Assembly (NCBI RefSeq): GCF_001591505.1
Contig: NZ_BCVA01000022.1
Coordinates: 28,756 to 92,755, forward strand
Direction: 5' to 3'
Source: Neobacillus niacini NBRC 15566
Lineage (GTDB): Bacteria; Bacillota; Bacilli; Bacillales; Cytobacillaceae
DNA length: 64,000 nt
Numbering within the stretch: the stretch's first letter is position 1; every line of letters begins with the position of its first letter. Below the pieces are notes generated by a model. That model saw only the letters and a program-made list of their open reading frames with translations. It did no database searches and was not told the origin of the DNA. Below, piece after piece: positions 27,270 to 36,880 of this stretch. Position numbers and translations under genes: made by a program.

Positions 27270-28196
27270 TTGTTATCCATAAATAAGAACAAATGGAGTT
27301 GGCTGTTTTTAACTTCTCTTAAGGGGATTTCTCAAGTCATTTTAATCGAGAATGCTTTCTCGGGTTTCATTATTTTGATTGCCATTACCATTGCTTCGTA
27401 TTCTTTAGGAGTTATCACTCTTTTATCAAGTTTAATTGGTACATTAATTGGTAAGTTAGGCGGTGCAGAAGGGGAAAAGATTAATCAGGGATTATTTGGG
27501 TATAACTCTGTTCTTACAGGAATGGCGCTTTTTTTATTTTTACAAGGCGGTGATCGATGGTTCATTGCCCTGGCTGGATCCGCCATTGTAGCTTTATTAA
27601 CAGCAGCCATGGTGCATTTTTTTCGACAAACCGGTTTACCAATGTTGACTTTCCCCTTTATTGTCTTAACTTGGCTTTTGTTGCTTACAACATACAGACT
27701 TGTTGCTTTTAAGATTAGTCCAGATCTTACACCACAATCGTTATCCAGTTGGACGTTAAATATTAAGGGAGAGACCGATTGGCTTGAGGGAGCCGTAAAT
27801 GGTATCGGGCAAATATTTTTCCTTGATCATACACTTTCTGGAATCCTGCTGTTTATAGCTGTTTTTTGGGCAGGATGGAGATTAGGGGTATATGCAATCA
27901 TAGGCAATATTGCTGCTTTGTTAACATCCTACAGTCTCGGTGGAGAACACTCCTTAATTTTCATGGGACTTTATGGCTATAATGCGATTTTAACGATACT
28001 AGCCGTATCGATTGTATTTAAGGGGGAGTCCAGGCATGTCGGAATAACCGGAATAATTGCGGCTTGTTTAACCGTTCCGATTACAGCCAGTATTGTAACC
28101 TTACTATTGCCATATGGACTCCCGGCACTAACCATGCCTTTTGTACTTTGCACGTGGATTTTCCTGGGAGCGAGGAAGGTACTGCCTAACATATAG
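27270..28196 (+). CDS. Urea transporter (UT family)
   Basis: About 305 residues with two homologous halves, each ending in the UT signature (GLFGYNSVLTGMALFLFLQG and GLYGYNAILTILAV), and about ten membrane helices. UT channels let urea pass down its gradient. The gene faces the urease operon tail-to-tail, which supports urea uptake for ureolysis. The start is abnormal. AGAGGAGG (27263-27269) runs straight into an in-frame TTG with no spacing. The ideally spaced codon nine bases later is ATA (27279-27281), followed by AATAAG, where an ATG would be expected. The coordinate given uses the TTG. Translation may be weak. Confidence 0.8.
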   Translation: MLSINKNKWSWLFLTSLKGISQVILIENAFSGFIILIAITIASYSLGVITLLSSLIGTLIGKLGGAEGEKINQGLFGYNSVLTGMALFLFLQGGDRWFIALAGSAIVALLTAAMVHFFRQTGLPMLTFPFIVLTWLLLLTTYRLVAFKISPDLTPQSLSSWTLNIKGETDWLEGAVNGIGQIFFLDHTLSGILLFIAVFWAGWRLGVYAIIGNIAALLTSYSLGGEHSLIFMGLYGYNAILTILAVSIVFKGESRHVGITGIIAACLTVPITASIVTLLLPYGLPALTMPFVLCTWIFLGARKVLPNI

Positions 28197-28200
28197 AAAA

Positions 28201-28238
28201 ATGCTGTCTCAAAAGGGATTGAGACAGCATTTTTTTTA
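28201..28238. terminator. Terminator between the urea transporter and the YheE-like gene
   Basis: ATGCTGTCTCAA pairs with TTGAGACAGCAT around a 6-base loop. A T8 tract follows on the plus strand, and A-rich DNA on the other side allows use in both directions. Confidence 0.9.
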
Positions 28239-28454
28239 TTTTTTCAATTGGTCACTATACATAGTAAATATTTTTGATTCAATGGCACTAACCTGTTCTT
28301 GCTCAAATGTTTGTTTCGGATGTGGATTGTACCAATGTATTTTGTTATCCTCAATCATCCCTTTATATTCATTTCCTTCTACATTTAAGGAAAAATGCGG
28401 ATGTTCATGGACGGTCCCCTCAAATAAAGGATTTATTTCAAAGTTTTCAAACAT
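28236..28454 (-). CDS. YheE-like small protein
   Basis: 72 residues, AAGGAGGG before the ATG. The pattern FENFEINPLFEGTVHEHPHF, then EYKGMIEDNKIHWYNPHPKQ resembles the Bacillus YheE family of small cytoplasmic proteins, with its 'EYKG...I.W..P.P' core. Function is unknown. It lies just after the ureH gene but is probably a separate unit. Confidence 0.7.
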   Translation of the reverse strand: MFENFEINPLFEGTVHEHPHFSLNVEGNEYKGMIEDNKIHWYNPHPKQTFEQEQVSAIESKIFTMYSDQLKK

Positions 28455-28517
28455 GTCTTTCCCTCCTTTTTTCAGATGAGTGGAGTTTCTTCTATTTGAT
28501 TACCGACTAAGCAGCAA

Positions 28518-29195
28518 CTAGACCCAAAGACTAAACAACCCATCGTTGACGCCTAGATTGTACATATAGTAAAAACCAAAAATAATACTAATCGTAGCTG
28601 TGATGAAGATCAATCCTTTGCTTGCGGTCATTCGATTCATGCTCAGAATAAATGGAATTCCGATAATAGTGGTAAAGATTAACATGCCCATTACCGTTCC
28701 GAATCCAAATACAATCATATACAAAGCACCCTGCCAAACAGTATCAACGGTGCTCATGGTAAGAAGGACCATTGCCCCGCTGCCGGCAATTCCGTGAATA
28801 AACCCAATGAAAAGGGATTTATAATATGTACCTTTTTTTACCTTTGTCAGTTGAATGTTATTTTCATGGTGATGATGATCAGAATGGTTTTGCTTTTTGC
28901 GAATGGACAACATCGCAGCAATACCAAGGTACACCAGCATGATTCCTACTAAAAATTCTAAAGTCAGTGACCACTTTTCCGGAATATCATTTTTCATTAC
29001 AATAAAGATTAAACCAATAACAAAAAGTGTGACTGTATGGCCTATTCCCCAAAAAACGCCGGCAAGTGAGGCTTGCCATAATTTTTTACTTTGGCTTGCA
29101 ATCGTGGAAACGGCAATCATATGGTCAGGTTCCATCGCATGCCTAATACCCAAAATAAAGCCTAATGCTAAAACTGAAAATAACGTAACTTCCAT
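28518..29195 (-). CDS. ureH: UreH/HupE-type nickel permease
   Basis: 225 residues with six membrane segments. The NiCoT-like signature is in helix 2: ILGIRHAMEPDHMIAVSTIA. A histidine-rich loop (HSDHHHHENN) lies in the middle at about 104-115. The later IGFIHGIAGSGAMVLL motif is typical of the UreH proteins of Bacillus urease operons, which import nickel. It is the last gene of the urease cluster, 70 bp after ureD, with GGGAGGAAG ahead of the ATG. Cobalt transport cannot be excluded. Confidence 0.87.
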   Translation of the reverse strand: MEVTLFSVLALGFILGIRHAMEPDHMIAVSTIASQSKKLWQASLAGVFWGIGHTVTLFVIGLIFIVMKNDIPEKWSLTLEFLVGIMLVYLGIAAMLSIRKKQNHSDHHHHENNIQLTKVKKGTYYKSLFIGFIHGIAGSGAMVLLTMSTVDTVWQGALYMIVFGFGTVMGMLIFTTIIGIPFILSMNRMTASKGLIFITATISIIFGFYYMYNLGVNDGLFSLWV

Positions 29196-29265
29196 TATTT
29201 CTTCCTCCCCAAAAACAATCTCTACTAGTTCTTCGGCAATTTTCTGTAATTGCTCCGTTCATGCA

Positions 29266-30090
29266 TTAATATTTTCTAAGCGAATATTGTTTTGTTTGAA
29301 ACCATTCGTGACTAATATGCCTGTGAATTTCTGAAAAGATTCTTTCAATCACTTGGGTCGTGTTGGCGAATACCCGAGCAGTAAATCCGGACACTGGCAG
29401 TAAGGACAGTCCCACTTTATAATCCAATGTATTCTTATCAAGAAGGGAATATAACTGATCAAGAAAAGAAGGATTCATTTGCTTACAAACGACGAACATT
29501 GACCCTAAATGGGTATATCCTTCCATGAATCCAAGTCCCCTGATATTTTGCAGTGCAGGCTTCAAATGTAAATGATCATAAACCACTAATTCACCGTCCA
29601 TATAGATTTCATTTAATAGCTGAACGGATTTATAGCTAAAACGCTCTCCTTCTGGTGACCAGCCTGGAGTAATAATATCTGAATAAAGCAAAGTGGCTGA
29701 TGGATGCATTTTTATCACATTTTTTTGTTTGTAATGTGCATTTTGATAGGCAATTAACGGATCAGGAAAATACTCTAGGTAACTTCCAGCCTGCAAAGAT
29801 ATCTCTGATTCTTGGTAGGCGAAACGATTTGGCGTCTTATAAACCTTTGTCGCTCCCTGGGTGGTTAACGTTAATTTTGCATTTTCCCCTAACCCTATCT
29901 TCATTTGATAACGGTCCCCATCTAAATAGCCGCCTCCGGGATTTAATAAATAGTAACAGGCCCTTCCCGAATCATCATGATAAATAGGGCGCATTACCTT
30001 AAATGCACCCTGATAATAAACATTTTTTGCAACAGTCTTCCCTTTTCTGTCTTCCGCATTTAAATGCAATACACCTGTCCATTGTTCCAT
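29266..30090 (-). CDS. ureD: Urease accessory protein UreD (UreH in some nomenclatures)
   Basis: 274 residues, the normal length. UreD features are visible: LLNPGGGYLDGDRYQMKIGL near residue 50, LTTQGATKVYKTP near 75, and EYFPDPLIAYQNAHY near 105. UreD forms the (UreD-UreF-UreG) complex on apo-urease and is thought to provide a nickel channel. The start lies one base from the end of ureG, so translation is probably coupled. Confidence 0.93.
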   Translation of the reverse strand: MEQWTGVLHLNAEDRKGKTVAKNVYYQGAFKVMRPIYHDDSGRACYYLLNPGGGYLDGDRYQMKIGLGENAKLTLTTQGATKVYKTPNRFAYQESEISLQAGSYLEYFPDPLIAYQNAHYKQKNVIKMHPSATLLYSDIITPGWSPEGERFSYKSVQLLNEIYMDGELVVYDHLHLKPALQNIRGLGFMEGYTHLGSMFVVCKQMNPSFLDQLYSLLDKNTLDYKVGLSLLPVSGFTARVFANTTQVIERIFSEIHRHISHEWFQTKQYSLRKY

Positions 30091-30091
30091 T

Positions 30092-30703
30092 TTACGCTAA
30101 TCCTTTTAATAGAGCGTTCTGCTTCAACCAATCAAGGACATTATCCAGCCCCGCTTCATCTTTTAAATTGGTGAAGGCAAACGGCTTGTCCCCGCGGAAC
30201 TGTTTCGTATCAGATTCCATGACTTCAAGACTTGCACCGACATGTGGTGCCAAATCGGTTTTATTTATGATAAATAAATCCGATTTAATCATTCCCTGAC
30301 CGCCTTTTCTCGGAATTTTTTCCCCTTGGGCCACATCAATAATATAAATGGAGAAATCAACCAGTTCAGGGCTGAACGTTGCAGCAAGATTGTCCCCGCC
30401 GCTTTCCACAAAAATCAATTGTACATCTGGATGTTTTTCTTTAAGTTCATTGATGGCGGCAAAATTCATTGATGCATCTTCACGAATGGCAGTATGTGGG
30501 CAGCCGCCGGTTTCCACCCCAATAATACGATCGGCTGGCAGGACTCCGTTTTGCATAAGAAATTTCGCATCTTCTTTTGTATAGATATCGTTTGTCACCA
30601 CTGCCATACTGATTTCCTCATTTAAACGCCGAGTAAGTTTTTCAACCAACATCGTTTTTCCTGCTCCGACTGGTCCGCCTACTCCAACTTTAATTGGTTC
30701 CAT
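30092..30703 (-). CDS. ureG: Urease accessory GTPase UreG
   Basis: About 203 residues from the ATG at 30703 ([20 protein letters not shown]). A GTG three codons earlier is too close to the GAGAGGAAG site. The P-loop is GGPVGAGKT, the nickel-binding Cys-Pro-His is in [19 protein letters not shown], and switch and base-recognition motifs include [17 protein letters not shown] and FIINKTDL. UreG hydrolyses GTP to drive nickel insertion and lysine carbamylation in urease. The gene lies 15 bp after ureF. Confidence 0.95.
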   Translation of the reverse strand: MEPIKVGVGGPVGAGKTMLVEKLTRRLNEEISMAVVTNDIYTKEDAKFLMQNGVLPADRIIGVETGGCPHTAIREDASMNFAAINELKEKHPDVQLIFVESGGDNLAATFSPELVDFSIYIIDVAQGEKIPRKGGQGMIKSDLFIINKTDLAPHVGASLEVMESDTKQFRGDKPFAFTNLKDEAGLDNVLDWLKQNALLKGLA

Positions 30704-30718
30704 AAAAAACACTTCCTC

Positions 30719-31405
30719 TCATGACATAAAAATTCGAATATTTACACGTTCGTGCCTCATTTGCGATAACTCGATACCAGGTGAAACGATACCAAAATCT
30801 TCTTCACCCAACTGTCCGATAGCCGTAGCGGCATCCACTAAAACAGGTTGAATCTCACGAATGATTTTCTGTCCAGCTGTCTGGCCCAAAGGAATACCTC
30901 TTACTGCATTTTGAACGAGACTGGAAACGACAGAATACAGATAAAATAAAACGGTTGTCGATTTGGAGACACCAAGATTGTGAGCAACCATTGTAAAAAC
31001 AATGGCTGGGTGACCAAATGACTGCTTTTCTGTAATTCGTTTTCTATAAGGCAAGAGGGCAGGTATTTCATATAAGGATTGGACAAGTTCTAACATCCGT
31101 TCCCCCATCCTCATGCTGCCCTCCCTCGTTTCACGAGGCAAATTTTGCACGGTCAACATTCTGTCTAATTTCCATACCTTTTGGAAATCCTCATCCTCTA
31201 ATGCTTGGTACACAAGATGACATGCCAGCCCATCTGAGTTTAGGAGCTGTTCTTGAATAAACACCTGCAGCCATTGCGAAAATGTTTCTACGTTATGTAC
31301 CGTTTCCTCTTGTATATAACTTTCAAGTCCATAGGAATGACTAAAGGCACCTGTAGGAAAATTGGAATCACATAGCTGAAAAAGTGCAAGAATTTTATCA
31401 TCCAT
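30719..31405 (-). CDS. ureF: Urease accessory protein UreF
   Basis: 228 residues from the ATG at 31405, which overlaps the last codons of ureE (ATGGATGA). The all-helical UreF signature is clear at the start: [20 protein letters not shown], and the middle [15 protein letters not shown] follows. UreF controls UreG GTPase activity in the maturation complex with UreD. Length and position in the operon are normal. Confidence 0.93.
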   Translation of the reverse strand: MDDKILALFQLCDSNFPTGAFSHSYGLESYIQEETVHNVETFSQWLQVFIQEQLLNSDGLACHLVYQALEDEDFQKVWKLDRMLTVQNLPRETREGSMRMGERMLELVQSLYEIPALLPYRKRITEKQSFGHPAIVFTMVAHNLGVSKSTTVLFYLYSVVSSLVQNAVRGIPLGQTAGQKIIREIQPVLVDAATAIGQLGEEDFGIVSPGIELSQMRHERVNIRIFMS

Positions 31406-31853
31406 GGCTGTGTCCAATATGTCGAAAAGCCTGTTTTACTTTTCGCTTTTCACGTTGGTAGGGAATCTCCAGTTCATTTAATAGTTCCTCCACAAGGTAA
31501 TCATATTGAACCATCATGCTATCATCTTCAAATTGGGCTGGAAGGTGTCTATTTCCTAACTGATGAGCGATGTTCCCCATTTCTTTGATACTCCGGGGGG
31601 TGATGACTAATAAATCGTCTGCAACCACGTCAATCACAATCATATTTTTATCATCCATATAGAGTACATCTCCAGCAACAAGATCACGTGGATCTTTTAA
31701 CCGAATCCCGATTTCCCGTCCGTGATCAGACGTCACTCGTTGAATCCGTTTTACCAAGTGATCACTCTCAAGGTATACTTTTTCGATATGCCTTCTAATA
31801 ATTTCTTCCTTTTCCATGTGTTCAATATTGGTTTCGACTCTTTCAATTAGCAT
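31398..31853 (-). CDS. ureE: Urease accessory nickel chaperone UreE
   Basis: 151 residues. The N-terminal peptide-binding half and the C-terminal ferredoxin-like metal half are both present. The conserved metal site is in [20 protein letters not shown]. The tail ends RHIGHSHG, a short histidine-rich nickel-binding end. UreE delivers nickel to the UreG complex. It follows the urease alpha gene by 11 bp and overlaps ureF. Confidence 0.93.
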   Translation of the reverse strand: MLIERVETNIEHMEKEEIIRRHIEKVYLESDHLVKRIQRVTSDHGREIGIRLKDPRDLVAGDVLYMDDKNMIVIDVVADDLLVITPRSIKEMGNIAHQLGNRHLPAQFEDDSMMVQYDYLVEELLNELEIPYQREKRKVKQAFRHIGHSHG

Positions 31854-31864
31854 ACTTTCTCACC

Positions 31865-33577
31865 TCAAAATAGAAAATAACGTTGCGCCATCGGCAGTTC
31901 TTTTGCCGGGTCACTGGTAATCAGCTCTCCGTTGACTCTAACTTCATATGTTTGCGGGTCAACAGATAACTCAGGTGTTTCCGAGTTCAGTTTCATGTCC
32001 TTTTTCGTTAACTTTCTGATTCCATGTACCGGCATAATCATTTTTTCTAACCCAAGCTTTTCATGAACTTTATCTTCATAGGCCGCTTGCGATATGAAGG
32101 TAATTGAACTTTTTTACAAAGCTTTACCTGTAGCAGCATACATAGGACGGCTAATAATTGGCTGCGGTGTTGGAATCGATGCGTTCGCGTCTCCCATCAT
32201 TCCATGAACAATCATTCCGCTTTTGATGACCAACTCTGGCTTAACACCAAAAAACGCTGGAGACCACATAACTAAGTCTGCAATTTTTCCTACTTCAATC
32301 GACCCGACATAATCGGAAATTCCATGGGTGATCGCAGGATTGATTGTATATTTTGCAATATAACGCTTTGCCCGATTATTATTAGAAAGCTTATTATCCC
32401 CTTGAAGATAACCTCTTTCTTTTATCATTTTATCGGCTACCTGCCAGGTTCTTAGAACCACCTCACCAATTCGCCCCATTGCCTGCGCATCGGAGCTCGT
32501 CATGCTAAAAATGCCCATATCCTGCAGGACATCTTCTGCGGCAATGGTTTCCTTTCTAATCCGTGAATCAGCAAAAGCAAGATCTTCAGGAACCGATGGA
32601 TTCAAATGGTGACAAACCATCAGCATATCTAAATGTTCATCAACAGTATTAATCGTATATGGCAATGTAGGATTCGTTGAAGAAGGCAGTACATTCATAT
32701 AGCTGGCCGATTTAATTAAATCGGGCGCATGACCGCCGCCGGCACCTTCTGTATGGTACATATGAATAACACGGTCTTTTAAAGCTGCCATTGTATTTTC
32801 AACAAACCCTGATTCATTTAGGGTATCTGCATGAAGTGCCACCTGTACATCAAATTTGTCTGCAACCGACAATGCATGATCTAGTGCGGAAGGTGTCGCA
32901 CCCCAGTCCTCATGAACTTTTAAACCAATGACGCCAGCCCTAATTTGTTCGGCCAGTGGTTCCTCCGTTGCAGCCTGCCCTTTCCCTGTTAATCCAACAT
33001 TGATTGGCAGACCCTCGATTGCTTCAAGCATGCGGTGGATATTCCATTCTCCAGGGGTAACAGTTGTCGCTCTTGAACCGGAGGTAGGCCCAGTTCCACC
33101 GCCAATTAAGGTGGTAAGTCCTGCAGTTAGAGCCACCTCGACTTGTGCCGGGTTAATAAAATGAACATGGGTGTCAATTCCGCCTGCGGTTACAATCATC
33201 CCTTCACCAGCGATAATTTCAGTTGAAGCCCCAATGACAATATCGACCCCATCCTGTACTAATGGATTTCCCGCTTTGCCAATGGCAGCTATTTTACCGT
33301 CACGAAGCGCAATATCTGCCTTGTAAATTCCTGTATAATCTAAAATGACCGCATTCGTAATAACAGTGTCAGGAATGCCATCACCACGAGTGACGAGAGG
33401 ATGTTGTCCCATTCCATCACGAATAACTTTACCACCGCCAAAAACGACTTCTTCACCATAAGTGGTATAATCTTTTTCAATTTGAATGATTAAATCGGTG
33501 TCCGCTAACCGAATCGAATCTCCAGTAGTGGGACCGAACATTTGGGCATATTGCTTTCTCGACATTTCAAAACTCAT
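31865..33577 (-). pseudogene. ureC: Urease alpha subunit UreC, interrupted by an in-frame TAA
   Basis: The frame opens at ATG 33577 (overlapping the ureB stop as ATGA) and reads 487 codons to a TAA at 32116-32114. The very same frame then continues for 82 codons ([12 protein letters not shown] to [10 protein letters not shown]) to TGA at 31867-31865. The total of 570 codons is exactly the usual UreC length, so this is a nonsense change, not a frameshift. All nickel ligands and active-site residues lie upstream: His137, His139, carbamylated Lys220, His249, His275, Cys322, His323 and Asp363. The missing tail packs against the other subunits, so urease is probably inactive unless the base is a sequence error or the stop is read through. 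Confidence 0.93.
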
Positions 33578-33903
33578 TTACTATGCCCTCCTTCTAAAGG
33601 CCCATCGGTTTTATTGTTAAAGCCGTATACCTTCCGTTCTCCTCCATATTGAACCAGCTCGACTTCCTTTTCATCACCCGGTTCAAAACGAACTGCCGCT
33701 CCGGCCGGGATATTTAACCTTTTTCCATACCCTTCTTCTCTGTTAAATTGTAAGGATTCATTTACTTCAAAAAAATGATAGTGTGAGCCGATTTGAACTG
33801 GCCGGTCACCTGTATTGGTAACCTTCACTCGAAAAAGATCTCTTCCCTCATTGCAAATAATTGGTTCCTCTTTTAAAAATAATTGACCTGGTTCCCATTC
33901 CAT
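33574..33903 (-). CDS. ureB: Urease beta subunit UreB
   Basis: 109 residues from the ATG at 33903 ([15 protein letters not shown]), preceded by AGGAGG; the frame is open a further 13 codons upstream. The signature [20 protein letters not shown] and [20 protein letters not shown] is complete, ending [14 protein letters not shown]. The structural subunit packs around UreC. Its stop overlaps the ureC start. Confidence 0.95.
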   Translation of the reverse strand: MEWEPGQLFLKEEPIICNEGRDLFRVKVTNTGDRPVQIGSHYHFFEVNESLQFNREEGYGKRLNIPAGAAVRFEPGDEKEVELVQYGGERKVYGFNNKTDGPLEGGHSK

Positions 33904-33925
33904 TCGGGTGCCCTCCTGCCTGTAG

Positions 33926-34228
33926 TTATCGAATTGGATCATGCACAGTTACTAGTTTTGTTCCATCAGGAAAAGTCGCTTCTACCTGAATATCGTCAAT
34001 GATATCTGCAATTCCTTCCATTACATCATCTCGTGTCAATATGGTTGCTCCATATTCCATTAATTCAGCTACGGTTTTTCCATCTCGGGCACCTTCTAAT
34101 ACTTCGTAAGTAATGAGTGCGACGGCCTCAGGGTAATTTAACTTCAATCCTCGATCCCATCTTCTTTTTGCGAGATCAGCTGCCACAACAATCATAAGTT
34201 TGTCTATCTCACGTGGTACCAGTAACAT
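33926..34228 (-). CDS. ureA: Urease gamma subunit UreA
   Basis: 100 residues, the family's standard length. It opens [20 protein letters not shown] and contains [20 protein letters not shown] and the closing [19 protein letters not shown]. It is the first gene of the operon, with AAGGAGGATG ahead of the ATG. The 120 bp before it must hold the promoter; I do not see a clear GlnR/TnrA box there. Confidence 0.96.
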   Translation of the reverse strand: MLLVPREIDKLMIVVAADLAKRRWDRGLKLNYPEAVALITYEVLEGARDGKTVAELMEYGATILTRDDVMEGIADIIDDIQVEATFPDGTKLVTVHDPIR

Positions 34229-34355
34229 CTCCCATCCTCCTTCACTAAATTTTTTTTAAAATTTTCCACCTCCTATATAATTGTCCAAGTATGGTAAATT
34301 TAAACAAAATATAGTTCCTTGGATTTTATATTTCACGGAATGATTTTTAAAATTA

Positions 34356-34393
34356 AATAAGCCGCACGAACCCAAAGGTTCACGCGACTTATT
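34356..34393 (-). terminator. Terminator between the creatininase gene and ureA
   Basis: AATAAGCCGCACGAACC and GGTTCACGCGACTTATT form a long, slightly mismatched hairpin with a CAAA-type loop and T-rich flanks. It separates the creatininase unit from the urease operon. Confidence 0.8.
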
Positions 34394-34405
34394 ATTTGCA
34401 TTTTA

Positions 34406-35254
34406 CTATTTTTCCCCTGGCAAGTATGCCCCATATCTAGGAAGAATCGTTTCCTTCGTATAAACATCCACTTGACGAAGTGTTTCAACGATCGCCGGCA
34501 TATCCAATGCCTGTACAAGTTCATTAATCGCTTGAACACCCCTACCAGCAAATACTTCTCTATCTTCAAGTGTCGTCAAAAGTGGTGTAACCATATGATC
34601 AGATGGTTCGTTAAAGTAAGAACCTACTGCTCCGGATTGATAAGCATATTTCCCTAATAGATTACCAGGATTTTTATTCATCCCTGCAAACATATGCTGC
34701 ACATCATACGTAACAGAATGGGATTCACTTACATTCAATGGAACATCTTCTAATCTACCTAAAACTTTATATGCACCAATGGTCATATCATGAAATGAAT
34801 TCATCAGTTTGAAATTGGCAGCTTCTGCAGCTTTTAATACGTCCATGTACAGGATTGGTACTTTTGTTTCATCAAAGAAATCACGAACCATGCCACTGAC
34901 TGTCATATGGGCCGGACCATGACTAGTAATATAGACTTGTCGCCTAAAACCTTGATTTAGTAAAGACTTTGCAATTTTATCCAAATAAGCCATCCCGTCT
35001 TTTATGCTCATTTGAATCGTTCCACGGCCAACAATCGTTCCGCCTGGGAAGAAATAAGGCAAGTTGTGCAAAACAAGCCCATCTGATTCTTCCGCCATCT
35101 TTAAAGCAATCGCTTCCGCTAAAACAGTTTCAGAATCTAGCGGCAAGGCTCCGTGAGTTTCCGTTACTCCAACTGGAACAAATATTAAATCGTTCCGATT
35201 TAAATAATCTTCGACTTCCCCATTTGTTAGTTTTGAAAGGAATCTAGTACGCAA
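34406..35254 (-). CDS. Creatininase-family amidohydrolase
   Basis: 282 residues from a TTG nine bases after AGGAG. The family's metal site is recognisable at FVPVGVTETHGALPLDSE (Glu32, His34, Asp40) and YITSHGPAHMTVSG (His112). The usual second motif (HAGExETS) is replaced by NVSESHSVTYD, so the active site is atypical. Members hydrolyse cyclic or linear amides: creatinine, FAPy compounds, precursor peptides. Here the gene follows a GPH sugar symporter by 45 bp and is probably co-transcribed, which suggests a sugar-derived or small imported substrate rather than creatinine. Confidence 0.75.
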   Translation of the reverse strand: MRTRFLSKLTNGEVEDYLNRNDLIFVPVGVTETHGALPLDSETVLAEAIALKMAEESDGLVLHNLPYFFPGGTIVGRGTIQMSIKDGMAYLDKIAKSLLNQGFRRQVYITSHGPAHMTVSGMVRDFFDETKVPILYMDVLKAAEAANFKLMNSFHDMTIGAYKVLGRLEDVPLNVSESHSVTYDVQHMFAGMNKNPGNLLGKYAYQSGAVGSYFNEPSDHMVTPLLTTLEDREVFAGRGVQAINELVQALDMPAIVETLRQVDVYTKETILPRYGAYLPGEK

Positions 35255-35299
35255 TTTATATTCTCCTGCCTTTCTTTTAATTAAGGAGTTGCCTTATTA

Positions 35300-36664
35300 T
35301 TAAGACGCTCTTCTTTCTCTTAATACTGCATACATTTCATTTGTTCTCTTTGAATTTAGGTTAAAGATTAAACCAACACCGATTAGGATGAGAATAAATG
35401 CCACAACTGGCATACCTGTGTACATTTTTAAAATCCCTTCCGCTACCTCTTGTGGTTGTGACTTTGCACCAGAAACAAAGCCAACCCAGCCCAAAGAGTA
35501 ACTTCCAATCGCTGCTCCTAATCCCATTCCTACTTTACGAGCAAAGGAATAGAGGGAATAAAGGGTTCCTTCAATTTTCTTTCCGGTTTTGTACTCTGTA
35601 TAATCGATACAGTCTGTAACCAAAGCCCATACCAGGATAACAAATACGGAGGAACCGATTGTGGCGATATTGTATAATGCTGCAAATACATATACATTTT
35701 CAAACCTAATAAGTGTCATTAAAGCGGATGCTGCTAAACTGAATGCTGATGTAGCAAGAATTAAGTTACGTTTATTGAATTTTGCCACTAGTTTTGGAAT
35801 AACAACGAATAACGCAAGGATAATTCCCATGCTGATGAATGAGTTGATCGCAAAGGCACTAGGCATGTTATAATACTCTGCAAATACATACGCAGCTAAA
35901 GTAGCAACACCAGAAATAATTAAGGTGGAACCAAGTGTTGCAACCATCATACCGATTAATGGTCTGTTGGAAAATGCCTCTTTAAATGCATCCTTAAAAT
36001 CGTAATCAGGCTTAGCACCAGCAGGTTTTTCGTCACGGATACGTTCAGTTGTTAATTTTACAAGCCCTGTATAAGATAATAATGATAAAATACTGAATAC
36101 AATAGCGATATAGAAGAATGCCTCTGGAACGATATTTCCAGCCTTATCATAAATGAACATTGGAACAAACGATAAGAATCCAACGCCAACAATCATACCG
36201 CCGATGGAACGGGCACGAGATAATTTTGTACGTTCAACAGGATCATTCGTGATTACAGATGCTAATGAACCATACGGAATGGCATCAGCCGTATACGCTA
36301 CGCAGAAGAATAAATAAGCAGCTACTACCCAAATATGAGTCGCGGTAGATCCCCAACTTGAGATATCAGCGAAGGCAATTAAACAGGCTGCTGCTAGTAT
36401 CCATTTCGAAAAGCTAATCCAAGGCAAGAATTTATCTCCGCTTTTTCCTATTCTATATCGGTCAGTAATCGTCCCCATAATACCAGTAACAATGGCATCG
36501 AATACTTTACCGACTAAAAACATCGTCCCCATAAAGTAAGGGCTTACACCCAATACATAGGTACAGAACACAATAAAGAAAGACCCAATATACAAGTTAA
36601 CGAAACTTCCACCAACATCTCCCAGCATATACCCCACCTGGTCTTTTACTCCAAACTTTTTCAT
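35300..36664 (-). CDS. GPH-family glycoside/pentoside/hexuronide:cation symporter
   Basis: About 454 residues from the ATG at 36664 with GGGGAGAG upstream. Twelve membrane segments. The opening KDQVGYMLGDVGGSFVNLY and the loop DRYRIGKSGDKFLPWI are typical of the GPH (MelB/XylP) group, as is VAYTADAIPYGSLASVITND. These carriers import sugars or glycosides with H+ or Na+. It shares an operon with the creatininase-family enzyme and lies next to an AraC regulator; cre-like boxes stand in its promoter region. Confidence 0.88.
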   Translation of the reverse strand: MKKFGVKDQVGYMLGDVGGSFVNLYIGSFFIVFCTYVLGVSPYFMGTMFLVGKVFDAIVTGIMGTITDRYRIGKSGDKFLPWISFSKWILAAACLIAFADISSWGSTATHIWVVAAYLFFCVAYTADAIPYGSLASVITNDPVERTKLSRARSIGGMIVGVGFLSFVPMFIYDKAGNIVPEAFFYIAIVFSILSLLSYTGLVKLTTERIRDEKPAGAKPDYDFKDAFKEAFSNRPLIGMMVATLGSTLIISGVATLAAYVFAEYYNMPSAFAINSFISMGIILALFVVIPKLVAKFNKRNLILATSAFSLAASALMTLIRFENVYVFAALYNIATIGSSVFVILVWALVTDCIDYTEYKTGKKIEGTLYSLYSFARKVGMGLGAAIGSYSLGWVGFVSGAKSQPQEVAEGILKMYTGMPVVAFILILIGVGLIFNLNSKRTNEMYAVLRERRAS

Positions 36665-36681
36665 GATCAACTCTCCCCTTT

Positions 36682-36740
36682 TTTAACCGTTTACATTTTA
36701 GTAAAAAAATTGATTCGGTTTCTATCTGTAAGCGCTTCAT
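36682..36740 (-). promoter_or_regulatory. Two cre-like CcpA boxes upstream of the GPH symporter
   Basis: TGTAAGCGCTTCAT (36727-36740) matches 13 of 14 positions of the TGWAARCGYTWNCW consensus. TGTAAACGGTTAAA, on the complement of 36682-36695, is a second, slightly weaker match. Both fall in the 216-bp gap between the AraC gene and the symporter, where CcpA would mediate carbon catabolite repression. Confidence 0.6.
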
Positions 36741-36880
36741 CTAGTGCTTGAGTATTAGTATACATTTGAAAGTAAAAATACTTTTGCACTACAATTGCAT
36801 GTTTTTATAGTATAATTGCAAAAATTTAAACAAAAAAATGGTACATGATTTTTCATGCACCCTAAATACATATAAATTGG

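Noticed and set aside
31860..33577. UreC as a naturally short urease of 487 residues
   Set aside because: The conserved C-terminus follows in the same frame directly after the TAA and the sum is exactly the normal length.
34229..34355. GlnR/TnrA box before ureA
   Set aside because: I looked for TGTNA-N7-TNACA and found only a poor partial match, so nitrogen control is not claimed.
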